Shown in pieces: positions 1 to 5,175 of a stretch of DNA of 6,588 nucleotides. Each line of letters starts with the position of its first letter. Within the stretch, counting starts at the first letter, position 1. Under the pieces are notes generated by a model. It was given only the letters and a program-made list of their open reading frames with translations, did no database searches and was not told the origin of the DNA. The position numbers were made by a program, and so were the translations under genes. The DNA is from Planctomycetota bacterium (GTDB taxonomy: Bacteria; Planctomycetota; Phycisphaerae; UBA1845; CAIVHJ01): contig JACZTW010000183.1 of assembly GCA_022573485.1 (NCBI GenBank), positions 1,449-8,036 on the forward strand. Direction: 5' to 3'.

Positions 1-41
1 CGAATGAAAAATGCCCCCCAGGCTTGGTGGCGAGAGAGGGC

Positions 42-419
42 ATGAAGAACTTGGACTCTCAACAGCATACTCCTCACGCGCCGAACACTCAAGCCGCAAA
101 TCGCCACGAATGGTGGTCCCGCGAGCTTCAGTGCGCCCTCGACATCCTGGCCGACCCGATGTTCCACGGGCTCAAAATTCAGATCATGGGTCAAGCCGGT
201 TGCGGATACCACCCGCCGACCTCCGATCCTGATGAGCTTGAACGATTTGCTCGTGAGGTCGGATTAGACGCGTCGTACTCCATCGTGACCGCTAATGGCA
301 GAGTGAGTTGGCCGATCCTGATCGACCTGTCGCCGGGCAACGGTGACTGCCATTCTCCGAAACGAGCATCCGAGGGACGACCTGCACGTCGCATTGCCGT
401 GGCAGAGAGGAGTCGATGA
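42..419 (+). CDS. Hypothetical protein, first gene of the element operon in this window
   Basis: A 125-residue protein that I do not recognise. ATG 42 is preferred because a purine-rich stretch (GAGAGAGGG, 32-40) lies just upstream; in-frame TTG 24 and GTG 27 are alternatives. The sequence is soluble, with a tryptophan pair near residues 25-26, a Gly/Cys/His patch near residues 57-61 and a basic arginine-rich tail, and shows no signal peptide or membrane segment. Its stop codon overlaps the ATG of the next gene (ATGA), so the two are probably translationally coupled. Its role may therefore be tied to that protein, possibly as an accessory of replication or regulation. It could also be the tail of a longer, decayed gene, since only 41 bases precede it; those bases show nothing else I can support. 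Confidence 0.55.
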   Translation: MKNLDSQQHTPHAPNTQAANRHEWWSRELQCALDILADPMFHGLKIQIMGQAGCGYHPPTSDPDELERFAREVGLDASYSIVTANGRVSWPILIDLSPGNGDCHSPKRASEGRPARRIAVAERSR

Positions 420-1405
420 TGCAGGAATTCGCCCTCAATATGGTCGCCGACGAACGCCAAAACGCCAATGGCAAACTCGCCCCGCGTGTGGTGTTGGAAG
501 TCGATGGTCAGCAACGAGCCGTCCAGCGGGTTACGCTCGAATCGGATATAGCTATCGCCCGCACAGCGAAGAAATGGTCTCAGCAGTTCGATATTGACCA
601 AGCGAAAGTCGTGTCGGAATTGCAAGGGCTCGGCGTCGAGGTCATGGCCGAGGTGGCGGAACGACGCAAGCGACGCGGTACGCCCCCGGACGCGGAATTG
701 AGAATCTCTGAGCTTGCCGATGAGTTCCTCAGTACGCTTGAGCCGCAATGGCATCGAAAGCACCGGGCCATCTACTTTCAGGGCCTTGGCCGCGAAGTCG
801 CCCTCGGCACCCTATGGACGCTGGCGAACGACGCTCTGATTGATCGCGTCGTCGATACGGTCGAAGCCCACGAGGCTGCCCGTGATGCCGTCCCGCCCAA
901 TTACCGGGCGCGGCTGGCTTTGCTCAAAGAGGCCATTGCAATGGCCGGGTCGAGACTGATAACCAAGTTGCCGGCCTTGGCCGACGCCACCCAGGACGAC
1001 ACGCTCGATCAGCAAGACCTCTTGGACTCCTTGGTCGTCTGGTTGCTGGCGCCACGGACTTTCAGAACTGACACCGGCACTCCGGTCGGGACGACGTATC
1101 ACGGCTGGGCTCTGGCACTCACGCCGGGCGATAGATGGCACCAATGCTTCACGGCGCCGGTGTTTGGCCGGATCAGTGAAGCGCACGGCAGGCCCGAAAT
1201 CTGCGTCAAGCCCGAGGTGCTCAGAACCGCGCTGAACTACGAGACCACCCGCCGCCTGAACGGCGACTTGGAACGGTCCGAATACGCCAAAAAGACGAGC
1301 ATCAAGGTTACAGGTTGCGCTTGGCGGGTCCTGAAATTCGACTCAAAAGTACTCGATGCGATCACTTTTCAGAGTGAGGTTGCGCCCGATGCATGTAACC
1401 CGTAA
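416..1405 (+). CDS. Hypothetical protein, possible replication-associated protein
   Basis: A 329-residue protein with no motif I can name with certainty. It starts at ATG 416 (an ATGATG pair; 419 is equally possible) behind a GAGAGGAG ribosome binding site. Residues about 20-85 (a beta-rich start, then VTLESDIAIARTAKKW and a helical stretch ending in ERRKRRG) resemble the linker found between primase and helicase parts of some phage and plasmid replication proteins; this is an impression, not a demonstrated match. The middle is helical. The last ~60 residues are basic and could be a winged helix. No Walker A, Toprim or primase catalytic motif is visible, so it is not a complete primase. It overlaps the gene before it by 4 bases and the start of the helicase gene after it. 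Its stop codon lies inside one arm of the inverted repeat at 1395-1463. A partner of the helicase in replication is a reasonable guess only. Confidence 0.7.
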   Translation: MMQEFALNMVADERQNANGKLAPRVVLEVDGQQRAVQRVTLESDIAIARTAKKWSQQFDIDQAKVVSELQGLGVEVMAEVAERRKRRGTPPDAELRISELADEFLSTLEPQWHRKHRAIYFQGLGREVALGTLWTLANDALIDRVVDTVEAHEAARDAVPPNYRARLALLKEAIAMAGSRLITKLPALADATQDDTLDQQDLLDSLVVWLLAPRTFRTDTGTPVGTTYHGWALALTPGDRWHQCFTAPVFGRISEAHGRPEICVKPEVLRTALNYETTRRLNGDLERSEYAKKTSIKVTGCAWRVLKFDSKVLDAITFQSEVAPDACNP

Positions 1406-1541
1406 CCAACCTGACGCCGCAAGTCCCGAAAACTCCTATAGATACGATGAGGTTACGGGTTACGCACATATGTCCGTACGCGCGTCTACTACACAGAGTA
1501 CAGTAGTTCCCCATGCGTGCGCGCACACATGTAACGTAACC
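1306..1541. repeat. Cluster of four GGTTAC-based repeats, candidate origin or operator
   Basis: Four copies of a unit close to GGTTACGGGTTAC are present. Copy A, + strand, 1306-1318, reads GGTTACAGGTTGC. Copy B, - strand, 1395-1407, is perfect. Copy C, + strand, 1451-1463, is perfect. Copy D, - strand, 1531-1541, is a shortened form, GGTTACGTTAC. B and C form a perfect 13-bp inverted repeat around a 43-base spacer that holds an AT-richer patch (CTATAGATACGATGA). The cluster spans the end of one gene and the N-terminal codons of the helicase, a part of the helicase that matches no known domain. Iteron-like repeats beside replication genes often bind an initiator or autorepressor; that role is inferred here. 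A shorter match, CGGGTTACGC at 527-536, is probably chance. Confidence 0.6.
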
Positions 1542-2960
1542 TCCGGCTCGATCACTATTGAGGATCTGCCGCGAATCTTCCGGGTCGAGCAACTTCACGA
1601 TCATCAGCATGAGGCGATCACTGCGGCGGTGGCTGGCCGCGACGTGATGTTGGTATCGCCGACAGGATCGGGCAAGTCGCTGGCTTTCTGGGGTGTCGGG
1701 CTCCTTCGTGGCGGCCTCACGCTTGTGGTCTCACCCCTGCGGTCGCTGATGGCAGACCAGCAACGGCGACTGATCGAGTTGGATATCGAAGTCCGAATTT
1801 GGAACGGCGATGTGTCCGAGCACGACAAGGCCGAGACGCTCGATCTGCTCGATGGTGGCTGGTCGGGTTTCTTCTACACGACGCCCGAATCGCTGAAGGG
1901 CCGGATGCTGTCGGACCATCTCGCGGGCCGTGTCAATCTGGCGGTGGTCGATGAGGCTCATAGCTGTCTGAGTGAGAGGGGTTTCAGGATCTCATACGGC
2001 TACCTCGGAAAGATGCTCGATCAAATACGGCCGCAGGTTCGATTTGCCTGCACCGCGACTTTGCCAGCGGCGAATTTGGGACGGCTGGTCCGCACGCTGA
2101 ATCTGGTGAACCCGGAAGTGATCACCGCACCCGTGGCGCGCAGCAATCTCGAAATCCGCATTGTGGAGCGAGGGCCACTGGTGTTGGCTGACATCCTGAA
2201 CGACCACACCGGACAGTCGGGCATCATCTTCACCGCAACCGTCGCGACGGCCAAGACCCTACATGCAACATTGCGCAGCCAAGGCCGCAACGTGACGTTG
2301 TATCACGGTCGGCTTAGCCCGACAGCGAAGAAGCAGGCACAAGCTGATTTCATGTCCGACCAGTGTCCGGTCGCCGTCGCAACGGACGCTTTCATTCTCG
2401 GCATCGACCATCCTCACATCCGGTTCACCGTGCATTACGACTTCCCAAAGAGCGTTCAGGATTGGTGCCAAGGATTCGGCCGTGCTGGCCGTGACGGCTT
2501 GCCGGCGACGGTGTACGGCTGCTTCGTGGGCGGGACTGCCGAAGAAGGTCGGGCGTCACGTAGATTCTTAATCCGAGCGACGTACCCGCCGGTGTGCGAC
2601 GTGTGCGCAGTTTGGGATTACCTATGCTCTGCTCCTTTCCGCGATGACTCGCAGTCAGCAATCGGTGAGCACGTGCTGGGCAAGACGGGCAAGCACAGCG
2701 GCGGCGCGATTCTTACGACTTTGCAACGGCATGACTTGGCCAAAGCCGACCCGCACCCAGAGGACGGACGAAGGCGGCTTTATCGCGGCATCGGTGACTT
2801 TGATGGCATGAACTGGAGCTCTTACGAGGCGGAGCGCCAGCAGGCCGACCAGCAATTCGCCGAGCTTGGCCGGATCGTGCAGACGCCGGACTCGGAGATT
2901 CCCGTGCTAATCGACGAGTACTTTGCAGTAACAGAGGACGACGTGCGCGAAGTGGTGTGA
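1389..2960 (+). CDS. RecQ-like superfamily 2 DNA helicase
   Basis: A 523-residue ATP-dependent DNA helicase, presumably unwinding DNA 3' to 5' as RecQ enzymes do. ATG 1389 is chosen because GTGAGG lies 9 bases upstream; ATG 1356 lacks a ribosome binding site, and ATG 1470 is another option. Visible motifs in order: a degenerate motif 0 (DHQ, about residue 70); Walker A SPTGSGKS (90-97, Lys96); Ia VSPLRSL; Walker B DEAH (188-191); a RecQ-type aromatic-rich loop following it; motif III ACTATL; motif IV GIIFTATVATAKTL; motif V around VATDAFILGIDHPHIRF; motif VI QGFGRAGRDG (361-370). A reduced zinc-binding region follows, with Cys403, Cys406 and Cys413 but no obvious fourth ligand. There is no HRDC domain, and the final ~100 residues are unassigned. 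The first ~60 residues are low in similarity to any helicase and cover the repeat cluster. It probably serves replication or maintenance of the element. Confidence 0.9.
   Translation: MHVTRNQPDAASPENSYRYDEVTGYAHMSVRASTTQSTVVPHACAHTCNVTSGSITIEDLPRIFRVEQLHDHQHEAITAAVAGRDVMLVSPTGSGKSLAFWGVGLLRGGLTLVVSPLRSLMADQQRRLIELDIEVRIWNGDVSEHDKAETLDLLDGGWSGFFYTTPESLKGRMLSDHLAGRVNLAVVDEAHSCLSERGFRISYGYLGKMLDQIRPQVRFACTATLPAANLGRLVRTLNLVNPEVITAPVARSNLEIRIVERGPLVLADILNDHTGQSGIIFTATVATAKTLHATLRSQGRNVTLYHGRLSPTAKKQAQADFMSDQCPVAVATDAFILGIDHPHIRFTVHYDFPKSVQDWCQGFGRAGRDGLPATVYGCFVGGTAEEGRASRRFLIRATYPPVCDVCAVWDYLCSAPFRDDSQSAIGEHVLGKTGKHSGGAILTTLQRHDLAKADPHPEDGRRRLYRGIGDFDGMNWSSYEAERQQADQQFAELGRIVQTPDSEIPVLIDEYFAVTEDDVREVV
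1512..1531. repeat. 20-bp near-perfect palindrome beside repeat copy D
   Basis: The sequence CATG-C-GTGCGCGCAC-A-CATG reads the same on both strands except for one opposed pair (C1516 and A1527). It ends on the first base of repeat copy D. Shorter palindromes ACATATGT (1466-1473) and CGTACG (1475-1480) lie just upstream. The alternating purine-pyrimidine run could bind a dimeric regulator or melt or extrude easily. It lies inside the unassigned N-terminal part of the helicase reading frame. Confidence 0.5.
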
Positions 2961-2975
2961 ACAGGGAGAAACGAT

Positions 2976-3236
2976 GTGATCGCCGAAAACGAACCGCAGG
3001 ACGATAGGTGCGAGGATCGGACCGAACTACTGACGGCGGGCGGTCTAGCGCGGCGGTTGAAAGTATCGCTTCGGCAGGTTCGCAAACTGCACTCTAAAGC
3101 TCTCCTGCCTGCTCCTGTCATGCTAGGTCGAAGCATGCGTTGGCGCGGCCCCGAAGTTGGAAAATGGATCGGGGCGGGCTGCCCAAACCGTGAGGCGTGG
3201 GAAAAACAACTGGAAAGTGTGAGGATCGGCGAATGA
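2976..3236 (+). CDS. AlpA-type helix-turn-helix DNA-binding protein
   Basis: An 86-residue protein with a MerR/AlpA-like winged helix-turn-helix. The helices lie at about residues 19-38 (LTAGGLARRLKVSLRQVRKL) and the wing signature GRSMRWRGPEVGKWI at 51-65, the usual 'GRSxRWxxxDVxxWI' pattern of AlpA-family regulators. GTG 2976 is the start: AGGGAGA stands 7 bases upstream, and the ATG two bases earlier runs at once into a stop. It lies 15 bases after the helicase and overlaps the next gene (ATGA). Proteins of this type activate integrase or excision genes, or act as excisionases, in prophages and islands. Its pairing with a second protein of the same fold suggests that one bends DNA during excision and the other controls transcription; which does which is not shown by the sequence. 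Confidence 0.8.
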   Translation: MIAENEPQDDRCEDRTELLTAGGLARRLKVSLRQVRKLHSKALLPAPVMLGRSMRWRGPEVGKWIGAGCPNREAWEKQLESVRIGE

Positions 3237-3457
3237 AACGGAACCAGGACGACAGCAACGCTGTTTCATTGGGCCTGAGACCGCGCGAGGCAGCAAAGGC
3301 TCTGGGCATCGGCGAGCGCCTTCTGTGGTCAATGACCAACGCTGGTGAAATTCCACACCTCCGCATCGGCCGCGCGATAGTCTACCCCGTGGACATGCTT
3401 CGCGACTGGATGGCTGAGCAGGCGACGAAATCAGCAAAGTCCCAAAAGGGTGGTTGA
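3233..3457 (+). CDS. Excisionase-family DNA-binding protein
   Basis: A 74-residue protein that is almost entirely one excisionase-type winged helix-turn-helix. Helices are at about residues 15-35 (LRPREAAKALGIGERLLW), followed by the wing and last helix GEIPHLRIGRAIVYPVDMLRDW (38-59), with the conserved 'IPxxRIGR...V' and terminal Trp. ATG 3233 is chosen because GTGAGGA lies 7 bases upstream and the codon overlaps the previous stop; the in-frame codon at 3197 would add 12 residues from within the previous gene. A lysine-rich tail follows. In this setting, two genes before a tyrosine recombinase, it is the best candidate recombination directionality factor. It would bind near the attachment site and favour excision. 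The fold is certain; the directional role is inferred. Confidence 0.82.
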   Translation: MKRNQDDSNAVSLGLRPREAAKALGIGERLLWSMTNAGEIPHLRIGRAIVYPVDMLRDWMAEQATKSAKSQKGG

Positions 3458-3488
3458 CTTTCACACAAGTAACGGTAGGATGTCCGCG

Positions 3489-3695
3489 ATGGCCAGCTTT
3501 AGTGATGAGATACGCAGAATGGTCGATCGAAGCGGATTGAGCCGTTACCGAATTTGTCAGGAGATTGACCTCGACCAGGCCTTAATGTCTCGCTTCATGA
3601 GCGGCCAGGGCGGCTTGTCGATCAAATCGCTCGACCGACTGGCGAAATTGCTGGGCCTCACAGTTTCTGTCAAGAAGCGAAAGAAGGGCAGGTGA
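3489..3695 (+). CDS. Small XRE/Cro-type helix-turn-helix regulator
   Basis: A 68-residue protein made of a single XRE-type DNA-binding domain. It shows five short helices with the recognition region at about residues 17-36 (SRYRICQEIDLDQALMSRFM), the 'GGLSIKSLDRLAKLLGL' closing helix pair and a lysine-rich end. ATG 3489 has GGTAGGA 8 bases upstream; ATG 3480 abuts that site and GTG 3450 lies inside the previous gene, so both are less likely. It ends 4 bases before the recombinase ATG, so the two are probably translated together. Such proteins usually repress their own operon or set the time of excision. I have often seen this compact form next to recombinase genes in planctomycete islands. 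Confidence 0.8.
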   Translation: MASFSDEIRRMVDRSGLSRYRICQEIDLDQALMSRFMSGQGGLSIKSLDRLAKLLGLTVSVKKRKKGR

Positions 3696-3699
3696 TTTG

Positions 3700-5175
3700 A
3701 TGGCCAAGCGCAGATCGAACGGCACGGGCACATTGTTCAAGCGGACCGAACGCGGTCCGTGGCTGGCGTCTTGGTTCGATCACACCGGCAAGCGGCTGGA
3801 GCGATCGACGCGCACAACCGATCGAGCGGCTGCCGAGCGGATACTCGCCAAGCGCGTGGCGGACAGCGCCCTGCGGCGCGATGGCGTGGTCGATCCGTCA
3901 CTGGACGAAATCACTCAGCAGGCGCGGCGGACAATTGAATCGCACCTCAACGATTATGAAGCCCGGATGCAGGCCGCAAGCCGAAGTGTCAAACACGTCA
4001 AGAGCACATTGACGTTCATCCGGTCCGCCGTGGCGTTCGCGGGATGGAAGACGGCAGCGGACATCAACGCTGACGACCTCCACCGCTACGCGGGCGAAAT
4101 GAGAACCGCCGAGAATCGCTCCAACAGGACCATCAACCACCACTTGACCGCCGTCAAAGGCTTCGCGAAATGGTTGGCGAACCATCGCAAGTTGCCGCGC
4201 GACCCACTCGCCCTAGTTCGCAAGCCGAATGTGAAGGTGGATCGTCGCCGGGAACGCCGGATGCTGCTGCCTGACGAATGGCGCTGGCTACGCCCCGTCA
4301 CCGCCAACGGGCCGGAGCGCTACGGCGTGGCTGGTACTGGACGGGCATTGCTGTACGCAACTGCCATTCAAACCGGCCTCCGTGCCAATGAAATCCGCAG
4401 TCTGACACGTGGCCGGCTGTTCCTGAATGGGGACAAGCCGTACATCACCTGCAAGGCCGGTTCGACCAAGAACCGCAAGGACGCTCGGCAGTACATCCAG
4501 CCTGACCTCGCTGCCGAGCTGCGAGAACATGTCGCGGCCAAGGCCCCACGTGCTCCGGTATTTGCGATGCCGCCTGAGTGGGATGTCGCAGACATGCTCC
4601 GTGCCGATCTCGCTGAGGCACGTCGCCAATGGCTCAATGCAGCGAAGGACAATCCTGCGGAGCATGAGAAACGGGCTGAGAGCGACTTCCTCGAAGCCGT
4701 CAATCACGAAGGCGAGAGGTTCGATTTTCATTCCCTGAGGCACACCTGCGGCGCGTGGCTGGCGATGAGCGGCGCACACCCCAAAGCCGTGCAGGCAGTG
4801 ATGAGACACAGCACCATCGTGTTGACGATGGACACATACGGCCACCTGTTACCGGGGCAAGAAGCGGACACCGTTGCACGGTTCGCGGCCTACATGGGCG
4901 ATGACTCTGAAGCGCTCCGAGCAACTGGAACAGCCGACGTTGCTGCCGACCCCCAGCAATACCCCCGGCAGTTGGGATGCGACTCGCCGCGAGACGGTGC
5001 GAGAGGATGCGACGACATGAACGACCCGGGGCGCACTGATCGTGCGCGCAAGTCGTTGCGAATAGCGAACCTATGCGACGACATGCGAAGCCATGCGACG
5101 TGCGACGACGAAGCCACCAAACGGAATCGAACCGTTGATATGCGGGTTGGAAATCCGCAGGTAGGAGCACCATGA
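3700..5175 (+). CDS. Tyrosine site-specific recombinase (integrase)
   Basis: A 491-residue recombinase that would integrate and excise the element. ATG 3700 is preferred to the adjacent TTG 3697; AAGGGCAGG lies upstream. Domain order: a basic arm-binding start (RRSNGTGTLFKRTERGPW, residues 4-21); a helical core-binding domain, about 85-172; and the catalytic domain, about 190-395. All active-site residues are visible: Arg228 (TGLRANE), Lys257 (STKNRK), His344 and Arg347 (HSLRH), His370 (MRHS) and nucleophile Tyr380 (TMDTYGH). It should therefore be active. After about residue 400 comes an ~85-residue tail rich in Asp, Arg and Cys (repeated CDDM). Its codons hold the ATGCGACGAC boxes and the tRNA-like core, so this tail is probably shaped by DNA function. 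The stop codon lies within the ATGA that starts the flanking gene, so the last few residues would change when the element is excised. Confidence 0.93.
   Translation: MAKRRSNGTGTLFKRTERGPWLASWFDHTGKRLERSTRTTDRAAAERILAKRVADSALRRDGVVDPSLDEITQQARRTIESHLNDYEARMQAASRSVKHVKSTLTFIRSAVAFAGWKTAADINADDLHRYAGEMRTAENRSNRTINHHLTAVKGFAKWLANHRKLPRDPLALVRKPNVKVDRRRERRMLLPDEWRWLRPVTANGPERYGVAGTGRALLYATAIQTGLRANEIRSLTRGRLFLNGDKPYITCKAGSTKNRKDARQYIQPDLAAELREHVAAKAPRAPVFAMPPEWDVADMLRADLAEARRQWLNAAKDNPAEHEKRAESDFLEAVNHEGERFDFHSLRHTCGAWLAMSGAHPKAVQAVMRHSTIVLTMDTYGHLLPGQEADTVARFAAYMGDDSEALRATGTADVAADPQQYPRQLGCDSPRDGARGCDDMNDPGRTDRARKSLRIANLCDDMRSHATCDDEATKRNRTVDMRVGNPQVGAP
4977..5110. repeat. ATGCGACGAC direct repeats, candidate integrase arm or excisionase sites
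   Basis: ATGCGACGACATG occurs twice exactly, at 5007-5019 and 5073-5085. Shorter copies are ATGCGAC at 4977-4983, ATGCGACG at 5093-5100 and TGCGACGACG at 5101-5110. All have the same orientation, in the last 200 bases of the recombinase gene and directly beside the tRNA-like core. Tyrosine recombinases with an arm-binding domain use direct repeats next to the crossover site, so these are good candidates for arm-type or excisionase-binding sites. Protein-level repetition (CDDM) is a by-product of the same bases. Confidence 0.5.
5112..5158 (-). other. tRNA-Gly(UCC)-like 3' half, candidate attachment-site core
   Basis: Read on the minus strand, the sequence has the exact spacing of a tRNA from position 27 to 73. 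The anticodon stem is GCGGA/CCCGC (one A-C mismatch at the inner pair), with loop TTTCCAA giving anticodon UCC. A 5-base variable loop (ATATC) follows, then a perfect 5-bp T stem AACGG/CCGTT with canonical loop TTCGATT, the acceptor strand TGGTGGC and discriminator T. Anticodon, G71-C72 and U73 all fit glycine. No CCA is encoded. No D arm precedes it at the right distance, so it is not a functional tRNA. Integrases commonly use the anticodon-to-3'-end half of a tRNA gene as crossover site. Its place at the 3' end of the integrase gene and at the element edge supports that role. Confidence 0.6.

Larger units (their letters stand above)
1..5158. mobile_element. Integrative element, right-hand part (left end outside window)
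   Basis: The region carries a tyrosine recombinase as its last gene, an excisionase-type protein and two further small DNA-binding proteins just upstream, a RecQ-like helicase, and a tRNA-like attachment core at its right edge. Such a gene set is typical of chromosomally integrated elements of the genomic-island or integrative-plasmid type. No capsid, portal, terminase, relaxase or conjugation gene is visible, so the transfer mode cannot be stated. All genes point the same way, toward the attachment site. The right boundary is set at the tRNA-like core, because a gene with its own ribosome binding site and a lipoprotein signal starts immediately after it. The left boundary is not in the window, and position 1 is only the window edge. 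Confidence 0.65.

Noticed and set aside
191..763. A 190-residue minus-strand open frame
   Set aside because: It lies opposite two coupled + strand genes with good ribosome binding sites, shows no recognisable domain, and is typical of GC-rich antisense shadows.
1356..1388. Upstream ATG 1356 as the helicase start
   Set aside because: No ribosome binding site precedes it, and it would extend the overlap with the previous gene. ATG 1389 has GTGAGG at good spacing.
1389..2960. Helicase as part of a known defence system
   Set aside because: No nuclease, methyltransferase, sensor or toxin gene accompanies it; the neighbours are recombination and regulatory genes, which fits element maintenance better.
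4977..5110. A CRISPR-like array from the repeated ATGCGACGAC units
   Set aside because: Units are only 7-13 bases, spacing is irregular (8 to 66 bases), they lie in coding sequence, and no cas gene is near.
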